Shown here in pieces: positions 13,320 to 26,040 of a stretch of DNA of 64,000 nucleotides. This DNA is from Rallus limicola (lineage: Eukaryota; Chordata; Aves; Gruiformes; Rallidae): NCBI GenBank assembly GCA_022605955.1, contig JAKCOZ010000007.1:34512991-34576990 (forward strand), written 5' to 3'. Under the pieces are notes generated by a model. That model was not told the origin of the DNA. It made no database searches and saw only the letters and a program-made list of their open reading frames with translations. The position numbers and the translations under genes were made by a program. How positions within the stretch are numbered: position 1 is the stretch's first letter; the number at the start of each line of letters is the position of its first letter.

Positions 13320-16097
13320 TAGCCGAAGAGCAGGAGACAGGGTTGGCTGGAGACTGTCCATGACCTCCAAAGTGAGACTTGTACATTAAACAGTGGTATG
13401 GAATGCATCACAATCTGTGAAAGATTAAAACATGTTTTTGCCTCCATCCTGGGCATATGGGGAGGAATCCAGGTCTCCTCATGTTGGAGAATGTGGTGTT
13501 CATTCCCCACAGCATTGCTGAAATATCATTCTGGTCTCTTGCAGAAGGCTGTCTAAATCATGCCCTGAACTCCAGAATCTGCTGGGGCTGCTATTTTAAA
13601 CCTATCTGTGTGCCTTGTGACATGCCAAAGGGAAAAAAAAAATCAATTTCTGATAATGAATCTTGTTATTTTCCTAAACTCAGAGGAAATCTGCAGCACA
13701 GCTGGTGGTCTTGGAGGAGAGTGAAGGAATACTGTTTAATGAGAACCTGGTGGGTTAATTAGTCTGTTGTATGATGTGGTTAGTCAATAGGAAAGAAATA
13801 CTTGGAAATGTAAAATGGCATAATCATGATTGACCTTAAGGTAGCGGTGGCCTAATAAGCAGTTAGATGTGCCTGAGCAATGGGGGATGTCTGAGCAAGA
13901 GAGGATTAGGAGGAGCTGTGTTGATGTGTCTCTGCACAGTTTGAAGCAGAACTGCAAAAATGCTGAGACTTTTAGAAGACTGCAGTGTTTCCAGCTCTAT
14001 CCAGGGTATGTCCTTCGTGTCCTGACCCACAGAGTTCGTGGATGCACACAGAGGGGCAGCACACATTGCAAGAACTAGGAGGGAATATGGAAAGTTTAAA
14101 AAAACACATCAAAGTCAAGGATCAGAACTTCAGGTTTATGTTTCCTTTTGGCCTATTCAGAGGTCCCCAAAGGGTTTTGTCTTCCTCTCTCTGGCTCAGC
14201 ACCCATCACGTGCACCCAGACTGTCTCCTCTAGTGACTCTTTCAAAACGCATGTTCTTACGACATGTACTTCTCCCTTTCAGCTTTATGACCGTTGTTGC
14301 ACTAACTGCTCTGGTTTTTGGAATTATTTTTTCAAGTGTTCACTAACTTGACATTCCAGGGATGTGGCTATTCCTTTTGCAGTCATTTTGCCGTGGCCTC
14401 CTAATTTGTGCAGTACTTCTCACGTGCACGTCCTTCACAAACTCCTGCTGCCTGCAGCATGGGCTTGCCGTGAGCACAAGGTTTGCCTCCCCACTGCCTC
14501 CATGGGGACTGCTCCTCTCATACCTCCCATTTCCTCTGACTCAGCTGACTGTTGACAGTCTTTTGATGCTTCCCTGGCCTTACCCTCGGCTCTACAAGGT
14601 GTACAGCTCCCTGACATTACTCTCCTACTGCTGCTGTTTTCATTTAATCTGCTGTCCTGAGTCTGTTGCTATTTCATGTAAGCCTGCCAGATTTGCCTCT
14701 GCAATTGTTCTTTTGTCCAGATGGATGTTTAGCTCAGGCTATTTAGTGCTGATCTGGTTTTCCTATTGCTTTCTGTGTACCCAGGCAAAGAGGTTTTGCA
14801 TTAAAATTCTCCTGGAGTGCTGAGTCACTTGAACTCTGCTACTGTGTCATGTGCTCAATTCTCTGAATACAGCATCTGGTTATGTCATATCTTGCAAAAT
14901 GTGTTTTCTGTTTCCCCATCAGAGTTTTGCCTGAATGGCTTCCAAATTATCCACCTACTAGAGGCTGGGAAAGTTCTCTCTCATGATGTAATTCTCCTTC
15001 TAAAAGCCTAGTTTGATCTTTTTGAAGAATCTGGCTGGCATTTGATAGCTGGGAAACTTTTTGCATGTTTTGCTCTTTCTGTATATTGCTGAGCATTCAG
15101 GAGGATATTCTCCTTGTGATTTGGCAAGCTGTGTAATTCCAAAATACCAGCTGTTTATGCTATTGCCCCATCAGGTTGCAGCCACCTTACTCTGTGCCTT
15201 GAGATGTTCCCCATACCCAGCAAACTCTTGCTTTCACCCTGAAAGACATGCGTACATGTTGCTGGTTGGGTTTCCACCAATGATTCAATGTTCACCAGAT
15301 CCTTCCTGTGGCTAACCGGGGCTAAGCTCAACCCCAGAGAAATTCATCATCCACAGCACTTCCCCAAAAGACTTCACTTGATGCTATGGCCATCAGTTTT
15401 GCCTTGAACGAATCAAGTGCTCTGGCTTCACTCACAAGTAATGAACAGTGACATTTTCTTTTTGCGATTCTGTCCAGTGTTTTGGGGTTGATGCAGATAC
15501 CAAAGATATCTGCAAGGCTTTCAGTGCTATTAAGACTAGTGAGTCAGTCTGTGCTAGTTTCCAGAGATGTAACAATCCATTTTCTTTGCAGCCTTGTAAC
15601 TTCCTTCCTCAGTGACTACATGGAGCATTTCTCATGTCTCATTGGCTGCAGAGGAGGTTATTTATAGCTTCAATTCCTTGTCTTCTGCCCTTGTCCATTA
15701 CACTGCTTGACCTACAGTGGCTGCTGTCTCACCCTGAGGACATTTGCTGGCTCTGCTTTACCGGATCAGGGTTTACATTTTCCTGCCTCCTGCTGAGTCC
15801 TATAAAATCCAGACAGTGCATTTTGTAAGTTTCTTAATAAAATTTTGCATTTATCTATGGCATTAGCATGGTTTTTTGCATATCACTGACACACAGTCAC
15901 ATTTTTTGCAGCCTTATACTGATTATTGTTGCTGGGATGAGCACTGCAGCTGACTCCGCTGTTTGCATGGAAATGAATCAGTTGTTGATCCTGCAGCTTT
16001 GTGGTGGGAGTACTGGTGGCAAGGCTGGCAACCTTCTTTTCCAGGCAACACAAGGGCACATCAGGCAATTAGATTGACTCAGTCTCTATTGTGTTTC
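13320..16097. other. Unique noncoding DNA, no gene recognised
   Basis: Between the CR1 copy and the LTR-like element I see no recognisable exon or repeat. A 153-codon plus frame at 14362-14823 is rich in Cys, Leu and Ser and has no domain I know. Pyrimidine-rich DNA often produces such frames by chance. Confidence 0.55.
16093..16097. repeat. Target-site duplication, left copy (GTTTC)
   Basis: The five bases GTTTC at 16093-16097 directly precede the TG terminus of the LTR-like element and are repeated at 17117-17121 directly after its CA terminus. A 5-bp duplication is within the usual 4-6 bp range for retroviral-type integrases and supports LTR status. Confidence 0.7.
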
Positions 16098-17116
16098 TGC
16101 TGTGGGTCGAACCTGGCTGGAGGCCAGGTGCCCACCAAAGCCGCTTTATCACTCCCCTCTTCAGCTGGATGGAGGAGAGAAAATATAGCAAAAGACTCGT
16201 GGGTTGAGATAAGGACAGGGAGAGATCACTCACCAAGTATCATCATGGGCAGAACAGATTCAATTTGTGGCAAATTAATTTATTACCAATCAAATCAAAG
16301 TCCAGTAATGACAAATAAAAACTGAATCTTAAAAACACCTCTCCCCACCCCTCCCTTCTTCCCAGGCACAACTTCACTCGCAATTTCGCTCTCGTCTTCT
16401 TGAGCAGCACAAGGGGAAGGGGAATGGGCATTGTGGTCAGTTCATCACATGCTGTCTCTGCCGCTCCTTCCTCCTCAGAAGGACTCCTCCTCACACTCTT
16501 CTGCTCCAGTGTGGGGTCCCTCCCACAGGAGACAGTCCATGAACTTCTATTATGTGATTCCTTCCCATGGGCTGCAGTTCTTCATGAACTGCTCCAGCAT
16601 AAGTTCCCAGTGTAGACGTTCAGGACACAACTTTTCCAGCATGAGTCTAGCCAGAAAACCTACTCCAGTGTGGGCTCCTCTTTCCACAGAGCTGCAGGTC
16701 CTGCCCGGAACTGGCTCCCATGCAGGCATCTGCGTGCTCCAGTGTTGGGTCCTCCACAGGATGCACGTGGACAATCTGCCTCACCATGGTCTTTTCCACT
16801 GGCTGCAGGGCACAAGGAACACCTCCTCCCTCTTTTTCTTCATTGACCTCTGAAGAGGTTTTCCCCTCATATGTTCTCAGTCCTTCTCTCCGTCTGCTGT
16901 TTCTGTTGTTCCGGTTTTTCACCCTTTTCCTCTATGTTACCCCAGCAGCGCTACTACCACCTCTGTTTGGCTCAGCCTTGGCCAGCAGTAGTGGGTACAT
17001 CTTGGAGCCAGCTGGCATTGGCTCTATTGGACATGGGGTAAGCTTCTGGCATCTTTTCACAGAAGCCACCACTGAGGTACCCCTGCTACAAAAACCTTGC
17101 AGACACACCCAATACA
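16098..17116 (-). mobile_element. Solo LTR-like element, copy 1 (avian endogenous retrovirus type)
   Basis: A 1,019-bp element has TG and CA termini and is bounded by a 5-bp GTTTC duplication. It aligns along its length with the second element at 44696-45853, in the same orientation. Transcription would run on the minus strand, starting with TGTATTGGG near 17116. A minus-strand AATAAA lies at 16284-16279, about 180 bases before the 3' end, which is a plausible LTR polyadenylation signal. The middle (about 16500-16790) contains degenerate tandem units anchored by CTCCAG. No gag, pol or env sequence flanks it, so it is a solo LTR or a non-autonomous unit. I remember this repeat type as common in birds but cannot assign a database name. 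Confidence 0.75.
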
Positions 17117-17121
17117 GTTTC
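17117..17121. repeat. Target-site duplication, right copy (GTTTC)
   Basis: This is the right-hand partner of GTTTC at 16093-16097, flanking the LTR-like element. Its perfect preservation makes the element boundaries fairly certain. Confidence 0.7.
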
Positions 17122-17785
17122 TTTACCAGCTTTAACTGTAGCTTATCTTTAGTGACTTCATGATTGCTTCTGTCTGATCCTCTCCCTTCAACAGATCAGC
17201 AGCCCTCATCATTTTCTAAGAATTGTCACAGATTTAGATTTATGTCTCCAAGTTTGTGTTTCCTTAGGGTGAATTAAAGAGTGAAACACTTAAATATATT
17301 TTAATTTTAGGGGTCTACCCATGCATGAGGTGTGTAAGCTTACATTACAGTTAATGAAAGTACAGTCCAGTGACCTAGAAAAAGAGCTCAACTAGCCAGC
17401 TTTAGGTATGTCTTTGAGGTAGAATGGCTGAATAGCTCTCCGTTGCAATTTCCATCTCCTGACAAGGGAAATGAGGTTTTTTTTGTAAAGAAGCATAGTA
17501 CTGTTTGAGATCCCCAGGATATCTTAGATATCTGCAGTGGATGTGACAATATGACAGAGAGCAGCAGATGGAGACCAGAGATTGCATTGGAAACATTGGC
17601 CTCCACAAGCAGGACTTTAAACATTTACAACACATGTAGACACCAAAGTCTGGTTATCTCAGTAGTCAGGAAAGTGTCTGGGACTACTTGAAATGGCCTT
17701 GGAATCCCTCATTTACTTTCAATTGCTGTTTCTGGGCATCTCATGGGGCACCTAGTTTGGGGAGTTGCATCTGTCTCTTCAAAGG
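17122..17785. other. Unique noncoding DNA, no gene recognised
   Basis: This short interval between the LTR-like element and a CR1 tail has no recognisable repeat or exon. The minus-strand frames at 17388-17635 are chance frames that overlap each other in different phases. Confidence 0.55.
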
Positions 17786-18098
17786 TGGTTGTAGTGAGGT
17801 GGGGCCTGGTCTCTTCTCCCTGGTAGCTAGTGACAGGACAAAGGGAAAAAGCCTGAAGTTGCATCAGGGGAAATTTAGGTTGGATATTAGGAAAAACTTC
17901 TCTACTGAAAGGTTTGTCAGATATTGGAACAGGCTGCCCAGGGAGTTAGTTGAGTCACCATCCCTGGATGTCTTTAAAAGAAGACTAGATGTTGTACTTG
18001 GTGACATGGTCTAGTGTTGGACCTAGTAAGGCTGGATAGACAGTTGGACTCAATGATCTTGAAGGTCTTTTCCAACCAAAACCATTCTATGATTCTAT
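17786..18098 (+). mobile_element. CR1 LINE 3' end, plus strand
   Basis: This is a plus-strand CR1 of about 313 bp. It has the end-of-ORF2 segment (GGAACAGGCTGCCCAGGGAG at about 17919), then the 3' UTR with GGACTCAATGATCTTGAAGG, and finishes with ATTCTATGATTCTAT at 18098, the diagnostic octamer tail. The 108-codon plus-strand frame ending at 18014 is partly CR1-derived ([19 protein letters not shown]). The 5' boundary near 17786 is approximate. This is a different CR1 3' variant from the 12605 and 30796 copies. Confidence 0.92.
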
Positions 18099-21000
18099 AT
18101 TTAAAAAGTGCCAGAGTGTTAGCTCAGCTGAGAATCTGCCACATACGTCCACAAACACAGTTGGTTGTTTCTGTGTTGTTTCTTCTCTTTTCCCCACTGT
18201 GATGATGGAGTTTTCCATGATTTTCTCACCACTATTCAAGTCAGCTCTGAATAAAGTCATTAATTGCTTTCATTCCTGTTTGTGTTTCTTCTTTGTGCTT
18301 TTGTATTTTCTTTCTAGAGGTCACAGCTGTTACCATATTTTCATGTTTATTTCTCATATTCTCCCTATTCAAAATGAAAGGGCTAATGAAACCTCATCTC
18401 TGTGCCATGTTGCGACTTTTAGCAGTTAGGTTTCCATACTTCTGCTACTAAGAGATGCTTGCAAGCTCTTAGCAACAAAGCTATTTAAGAGTGCAGTTCA
18501 TATTCTACCATATGTACTTAGAAAGGGTTAGGGATCACTCCCCCAGACTTTTTCTTCTTCCAGTCTGTACTTCATCTTCCAAGATTCAAGTACACTAATA
18601 AAGGGATTAAGTAGAAACATTTTTGTTATACTGAAGAAGAGAGAATGCTGGCAAATATCCTGATAGCCATATTCATAAGGATTATTTCTCGCTGTTGATA
18701 TTGTGGCTCCAGATTGCATGAAAATAAATATTTCCTAATTGCAACACATTAAAAAAAAAGTGTATATATAACGGTTAAACACTCAAGTATTTTATTTGAT
18801 TTTCAATTGTGTCAAATGAAGAACTTAATTGCTCCCTCCACTAGCTTCAGTCTCTGACCTACATTTATGTCAAGAACTGCATTTAAAAAGTACAAAGCAA
18901 AAAGCAGGAATGGTTTTAGATAACCTTTTCCAGTTTTTATCTGATGAATAAGAGACCTGTCTCTGAATTAGAGACAAGTGTCACCCAAGACCAGATGTCC
19001 AGTAGGTGTAAATGTGACTCACAAAAAAGGGGGCTGAAAGACTTCAGGTAAAGGCAACAGACACCCCCTCTCCGCCCATATATCCCCAACCTACTCATGT
19101 ATGTTAATTTAAGAAAAAAAACCCTAAACATTTGTAAAAGAAACCATCCAGCTAGAAACATTGAGAACATGTGTTTTCCTTCTTGCAGCGCAGCCAAAAG
19201 AGACAAACTTCCATTTAAACAGTATCATATTTTGCCAAATTAACAGTAAGAGTACTATTAATATTTAATATTTATATGACACTGTCATGAGGAGGTCAGT
19301 CGGGTCTGATCCCTACTGTGTGAGATATGCAGACACCAAAAATTATTTAGATTATTTTTATTTATGTTGGGGAAACATTGTAATGTGCTGCAACCCCATT
19401 GTGCCTGCCAAGATGTGGGCCTCAGCTCCAAAAGTCTTAGGCACAATTTGCTTTTATAACTGTGAGAGTTTCAACTTTGTTCTTTGTAGATTTTTGATGT
19501 AGCATTAAAAGCTGAGTTTATATGTTGCATCACAATTACAGGATCTGGTTCTCTTAACGACATTTCAGGATGTTGCTAAGTGTTGGAAGAGGACATTTCT
19601 CATGGCTGGGATAGAATTGCAGAAGGAAAGGTATATGCATTTTTGTTTTGACATGGAAAAGCTGAACATTGTGGAGTTTTATTGTTTTGTATGGGTATTA
19701 AAAGAGATCGATTTGGACATCCAGTGAGTGTGGTGAGATGTTTTGTTTTACCAAAGCCCTGCAAATTCTTTTGAGGCTTGGATAATTACAGAGAAGTCAG
19801 CTTAGTTGGTATTGTCCTAACCATGTGAATGCTCTGTCTCACTCAATTCAGGGATTACAAGGCATGAACTGTTTGTTAGTGTATGAACTGGGTCCTTCAA
19901 CACAACCATCGAATTAGTAAAGATCACAGTATTATTTCTACCATCACTACCACTACCAATTTGCCAACAGACAGGACATTTTAATATCTTTTAATTAAAG
20001 TTTAATAGTTTTTCCTTCAACATACACAGGTTTGGTCTGAGGTTCATCTTGATATTAATTGATCAAGAAGGTTAATCTCCAGCCATTTGAGCCATCAGAT
20101 CCATGTAGCTGTATAATCCTAGGAGGATGTCTAAATTGTGTTTTTGGTGTCAGGAAGTTAGTCCAGAATTAGTGAATTCACTTGCTATTCCTAGAGTGGG
20201 ACCTTGGATAGATACCCCATGGCTAATCCCTATCAGCCTGGAGTCCAAATATTCCAGGTGCCATCACAAAGTCATCCAAGATTGCTAATAGGTACCACAG
20301 GAGATTCACTGCTGTAAGGAGTTCTGTGGACCTGGATTTGGTGGCTTGGAATGGTCTTTGGTTTTATCCACCATTGTGAGAAAAGAGATTGGAGGTTTTC
20401 TATGAATCAATCACATGGTTTTCTGAGTTGAGGTAACAGCGTAGAAATGATGGGTTTGAAGTTAGGAGTAAACAAGAGTTTAGCTTCAAGCTTTATGTTT
20501 TTGACTCTCCTGATTATCCCTACTCTCCATATTTTCATTTGCCTTTTCATTTGTCCTTAGCACAAACAGTTTTGCTGCTGCTGCAACCTGCAGTAGGGTA
20601 ATCTGGTGCTCCTGATGTACCACTTCACTTGCAAATGCAGGCATAGCCGGAATCTGTGTGTCTGTTAGGAGCGTATACGTACATACAGGCTCATTGCCTC
20701 TGCACAACAGCCGGTCTCCCAGAAGATCAGTGATTCCCATGGTATTTAGGAGACTGGGGATTTTTTTGTGAATAAATGGAAATAGGAAGAGGTCTATGAA
20801 ATTTCTGTCATCTAGGATTCTTAGTAAACTCTCCTGCATCAGTTGCATTGAAGAAAACTAGGTGAATATATCTGGAAAGTGTTTCTTGCAGCTATATGCA
20901 ATGACAGTTCACTGCATTTGTATCATTCTTTCCAGAGTTATCTTGCTGGCATTACTTCCAGAATGCTTGCAACAGAACAAATTTAGGCAAAATAAATAAT

Positions 21001-22276
21001 ATAAATAGTATAATCTCACACAGAGGTTTTCCCAAGCATTATTCTTCTTAGCCAGCTAAAGAGATATTCTCAGCTCTGAAGACAACAGGAGAAATTTTGT
21101 CCTGATCTAAGCATGCCCATCACTCACACCCAGGGAAGCTAAAGCTTTGAACATCCAAAGGCTCTGCTAAGTCCTCATCTGTTCCAGTTCTTGCCTGACT
21201 TTATTCATGCCCCCAAGTTATACTGTATAGGAATAAAAGCAGACTTCACAACAAAATTAAATGCTTGGCCTAAATTCTACTCTCTCAGACAAGCTAGGTA
21301 GGAAAGGAGAACTGTATTCCATACCGCTTGTGAAGAAATACCGTGCTGTGCCTTTAATGTGGACTCATACATAATTCAGGGAGCCTTGTTCACCAGAGCA
21401 TGTTGATTTTTTATTATTTATTTTTAAAGATAGATATGTAATCGTGGCTAGGACTTTTTTGAGGCACCTCACAAGAATTTTACCTCTTTAGATACTGATG
21501 CTGTGGCTTTAATACATCATGGATGAATTCCAGACTCTGGCATACTTAGTAGTAACTTTCAATTTTAAGGCTGTAATCCTGTAACATTGAAATCAGATAA
21601 GCATTTTTCATGTCAGTTCTAAGAGATCTCTGTTTACTTACTGTAAGACATATTTGCTTTCCTATACACCTCTCTCCTTCTCTCCAATCCATTCGTCTAC
21701 TTCTCCACCAAGTCAGGGATTTCCACCTTCAAATGGAAATGATCGCTTACTGGAGGCTCCTTCTGGACCATGTTTTCCATCATTTTGGTAACTTAATCTG
21801 CATTGTGCAGCTAGATATGGGGCAAGAAACTGTCTGAGTATAAGGAGGTGTAGAAAGAAACCAAAAAAATATGTAATGCTAGAGATGGACCTAAGGTTCT
21901 GAAACCCATGTAAATGTGCTCAGGTTTGAGTAAGCTTTGGTTGTTAAGTGTTCTGCCCGAACTGTTCCAGAAGTCAGGATAAATTTGTCATTTGTGAACT
22001 TGAGAGAGGGAAGAGAGAGAGATCTGTAATGATAGATTACTTGATTTAAAAGCCACCTGTCTCCTTCCCTTCAATAGCTCATTTGGCAAGGGACTCATTC
22101 AAAATGCAGAAAATAAGGCTTTAGTTTCCTCATCTGCCTGAGGAGATCTGAACCCACTTTCTTGTCCCAGGAATGGCCCCTAATCACCAGACTGTTAGGC
22201 ATCTCCCCGTGCAGGAGGGAAAGAGAAAGGTTGTTTCCTCAATACCTTCTGATAGAGTATGTTCTACTTTGTTTAC

Positions 22277-22379
22277 AATATTGAAATATTCATGAGAGTG
22301 ATGTCTTGTCTCTCTGCTGCAGAGCCTAAACCCCATGATATAGAGTTGTTATCTCTGGCTTAATGAATATTTCAATATT
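22277..22379. repeat. Perfect 17-bp inverted repeat, 69-bp spacer
   Basis: The arm AATATTGAAATATTCAT at 22277-22293 is the exact reverse complement of 22363-22379. The flanking bases do not pair, so the stem is 17 bp with a 69-base loop. The arm is itself nearly palindromic. No transposase-like sequence or target duplication marks it as a known MITE. Confidence 0.9.
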
Positions 22380-22434
22380 CTATATACACTGGAACAACAT
22401 CAACAGGGGGAAAAAACCCAAACAAAACCCAACA

Positions 22435-22450
22435 CCCCCCCCCCCCCCCC
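22435..22450. repeat. Homopolymer C16
   Basis: Sixteen consecutive C residues follow an A/C-rich lead-in. Such tracts are prone to length errors in sequencing and can form unusual structures. No function is implied. Confidence 0.9.
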
Positions 22451-22942
22451 AAAGTATTTCCCAGCAGAATATTCCCACATGCAATAACTCTAACTTCCTT
22501 AAGTTCAGATCTCTGTGTGAAAAGTGGGAACTTAGCCGCAGTCTTCTACCTCCTGGATTTTGTAGCCACTGAATAAAGAGTTGTCAGAGCCTGCTTGGGG
22601 TGTTTAAAAAAAATATTCTCTCTTTCTTTTTTTCCTTTAAGAGAGGCCAAAATAGAGATGCTGTGGGGTTTTTTATTTCCTTTTTAAATCAAGAAAATCT
22701 GTAAATGCTTCATATGGGACCTTGCCAGGTTTTGTTCTCAAACTTGAGAAACTGGCAATTTGCATGTGTCAAGGGAAGGTAAGATAAATCAGGGTAAGGT
22801 AAGATAAATTTGTAGCTCTCTAATGTGAAGATCAAAAAGCTCCATTTGGAAATATGATGTTTGCAATTTTGTAGTTGCCTTCTGATTGTCTCTTGAGTAT
22901 GTAAGATCAAATATGGTCCATTTATAAATTAAAAGTATGTGG

Positions 22943-22984
22943 TTTTTTTCTTTCTTTTTTTTTTTCTTCTTTCTTTTTTCCTTT
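22943..22984. repeat. Polypyrimidine (T/C) tract
   Basis: About 42 bases of nearly pure T with scattered C. No AG acceptor follows closely, so it is treated as a simple repeat and not as a splice signal. Confidence 0.8.
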
Positions 22985-25567
22985 GCTGTTTGATACAGAA
23001 ATTCTACATGAAAGTTGTTGGGTCTGTGAACACAGGGAGCAGACCCTTCAAATAGGAATATATCTGAACACATGCTTTTCAGGGTATTGCTGCTGTTTTA
23101 GAAATTACTATTGGGATTTGCTTCAATCCTTAGCAGGAAAAATATCTCTCCTGGCTGCACACCAAAGTACCTGAAATTTGTGGGATTTTGGGGCTGTCCT
23201 GTCTCTATTTTTGTATCAAAGTGAGGGTAGAAGGTTCACAATCTGTTGTATTTATAATAATGTCTTACAGCTTTAAAGGTAACCCTGTTAGTTTTTTACT
23301 GTTTTACCTTTTTGGTCAGGATGAGTTGCAATTCATGCCAAAAAATGCCCTGCCAGCACCGAGGCTCCTGTTTCATTGCTTTATTAGGTCTTGAGCTAAA
23401 TGATTAGCCTGAGGGATAGGTTCACAAATAACAGCTGCTCAGCTGGGGTGTTTCCTTAATCCATGCCTCTCCCTTTCAGAATCAAAGCCTTGCCGAGGTA
23501 TGAGAAAATTATCTCTACCCTACAGAGCTCTACAAAGTGAGTAGGAAACCGAGTAAATGGGCATGTCTCTACTGGAAATCTTGTAGAGGCTAAGATGAGA
23601 CAACTGCACTTCAGCAATGGAGCTACTCTCTGTTGACACATTTAATCTAAATTAATTTTTTTTTTGGTCTTTATGCAGCAGACTAAGATCTAAATTGTCT
23701 GGGGCATTGGAAAAAGCAAGCCCAAAAAGATAGCTGTAGCCAAGCTGCTGTGTGAGCAATACCATGAAAGTGCTGTGAATGTTTTTAGTGCTAATTATTG
23801 TACATAATAAAACACATTTATCTTCCTGCTTTGGAAATCCTGTGGATGTGCTGCATTCGTTCATTTCTATGTCTCTGATGCTTCCTTTCATATATACTTT
23901 GTAATATTTTTCATAAGGAAAATTACAGTAAGATATAAAATATGGAACCTGCTTGTTTACTCATTTACTTTGGCATAAATAGCAACAGTTTCACTGAGCT
24001 CAACTGAACTTTACCTCAACTGAAGGAAACACTCCTGAGTTGTTTGTTGCAATAGAAACCTACTCATTTATATTAATTGAAAAACTGGTTAACTGAAGCT
24101 GAAGTGGTATGAAATTAAAGTAGATGAGAAGAGAATTGGTGCCATTTGTTTATCATTTTTCATGTCTACTGTGGCTTTCTGACACTGTTATGTAAAATAA
24201 CTTAATGAGTATCTTAAAGCCAACTAAGTAGAATAGGGAAAAAGAAGTAATTGTCAATTTTCTAGCTGCAATGAATGAAATTCCTTTAATATTAAGGCTG
24301 CTCTTCTCTGTCTGAGAGCATTTGGGTGTGTTTGCGATATCTTTTGAGACAACTGGAATCATTGTGCTAGTTGCAGAAAGATTTTCTGTCACTTTACCAG
24401 CCTGAGTTTTTGAAGTCAGGGCCACAGGGCAAGCAGGGCTGCAGGAGGAGGCGAAAGACACAGTTATAGTGAAGGAAAACATGACCCTTAATTCTAGGGC
24501 TATTGGACTCATGTGGATACGTACCCTCCCTGCACAAGCGCGTGTTCCTACATAATTGGAGCTCCAGAGAAGGGTGAGGGAGCACAAGCAAGATAAATGG
24601 TTCCTATAAGAGCAACATGCCTAGTATTTTTTTTTTGTAATTTTGCAGCATCTCTCTCCTCCAAAGAAATTATTATGGTTATTGTTCCTTCATTACTCTA
24701 GAAGTCTGTTTCCTGGAAGGGTTCAGAATAAAATATACCACTGGTAGTGACATAGTGTTTTATTTCTGCTAGCTGTGCAGAACAGCGCTTCAGGGAGCAG
24801 GAAGCAGGATTCGGCTCCTTCTTTTGCCTCATGGAGAAAATATCTGACTTGTTTCCCACCAAGATTTCATTCTGTGTAGCGATAAAAGTGTTGGAATTAC
24901 AGAATTGTATTTCAGACAATGATTTGAAGCTTTGCACAGGTCAAAGTCAGACCATATCATACCCTCTTACCTCCCTCAGCTTAAAGGGAGAGGGGTAGGA
25001 GTGGCATCCATCTGAAAGTCTGAGATAAGATTGTGGTGTCCATGAAAAGCAACTGCAGAAGTTCACAGACCTGAATGAAGGCTGTGCACTCAGCAATCTG
25101 CCTCCTTTTTTGCCCATTGTTCTAATTGGTTGGATGAAGGCTATAGCTTCTGCCTATGAAACTCTCAGCACCACTCGTCTTTGTGTTAGATACATGGGTT
25201 AACCTTTTCTTCCTCAAGATCTACTACAGTTGTAATAGCTGAATGTTATTTTAAGTCATGTCTTGGTATTTTCTGCTGTCCTTCAAGTTTCAGTTTTTTA
25301 GTTAGTGCTTTGTTTCCCTCCCCCCCTCCTCCATGTCCCTGTCTCAGGAGCAAACACAGTGCTTGACCATTTGTCTTCTGGTGCCCCATTACTTTCGTTG
25401 TCACAGCTTGATGCTCAGTGATATATATGTGCCTGACTCTGCATGTGCTACTCATCGTGTTAAATGCTTCTCTTTCTGCGTGAAAGGAGAGCTGTAGGTA
25501 ACTAAGTGCTGCCTTAGAGTTACAAACATTAAGACGAGCTGAGGTTATTCTATTTTTAAAATTTCAT

Positions 25568-25655
25568 AGCTCTGAATTTGTGCATTGAATTAGAGGTGTC
25601 TGAAAGTATTGAATTAGCTCTGAATTTGTGCATTGAATTAGAGGTGTCTGAAAGT
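25568..25655. repeat. 48-bp tandem duplication
   Basis: A 48-bp unit beginning AGCTCTGAATTTGTGCATTG at 25568 is repeated from 25616. The first 40 bases of the two copies are identical. The period is a multiple of three, so a plus-strand frame reads through with a duplicated peptide, but there is no other evidence of coding. Identity between copies points to a recent event. Confidence 0.92.
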
Positions 25656-26020
25656 GATGCTCTTGGCTCACTGATGACAGTGGGAATTTTGACACTGATG
25701 TTAAAAAGGTTCAAGATCCCTTCTCTGAGAATGCAGGATAGTCCTTGCTGGATTTCAGGTATCTATCCTATTAGGCCTTATTTAAAAATGGATCTGTTTC
25801 TCTAAACGCTATTTGTTATAGCCGGGCATTAACAACAGAGAGACACCGAGCTGGCACACAGCGTATGGCATGCACCTTCCTTCTGCCCTGCAGCACCTCC
25901 GCAGGGGAGCCATGGGTCTGCATGGGCATATGGCAAGACATTGCCTTCTTCAGTGAGGCTGATTCACCTAATCCTTAAGTGAAATAACACCACACAGAGC
26001 TGGCTTCTTTAAGCTGTGTA

Positions 26021-26040
26021 TTTGTTTTTTTACTTTGCAG
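26021..26040 (+). other. Candidate 3' splice site (uncertain)
   Basis: A T-rich tract followed by TACTTTGCAG ends at 26040 and matches the vertebrate acceptor consensus. Downstream, one phase gives about 20 codons rich in Tyr, Ser, Arg and Gly before a TGA, and another gives about 36 codons. Neither is recognisable. Acceptor-like sequences occur often by chance. Confidence 0.2.

Noticed and set aside
14362..14823. 153-codon Cys/Leu-rich plus frame
   Set aside because: It arises from pyrimidine-rich sequence. It has no family match, and an alternative frame is open over part of the same bases.
24153..24587. 144-codon minus frame
   Set aside because: It has no known motif, and the composition and length fit a chance frame in unique DNA.
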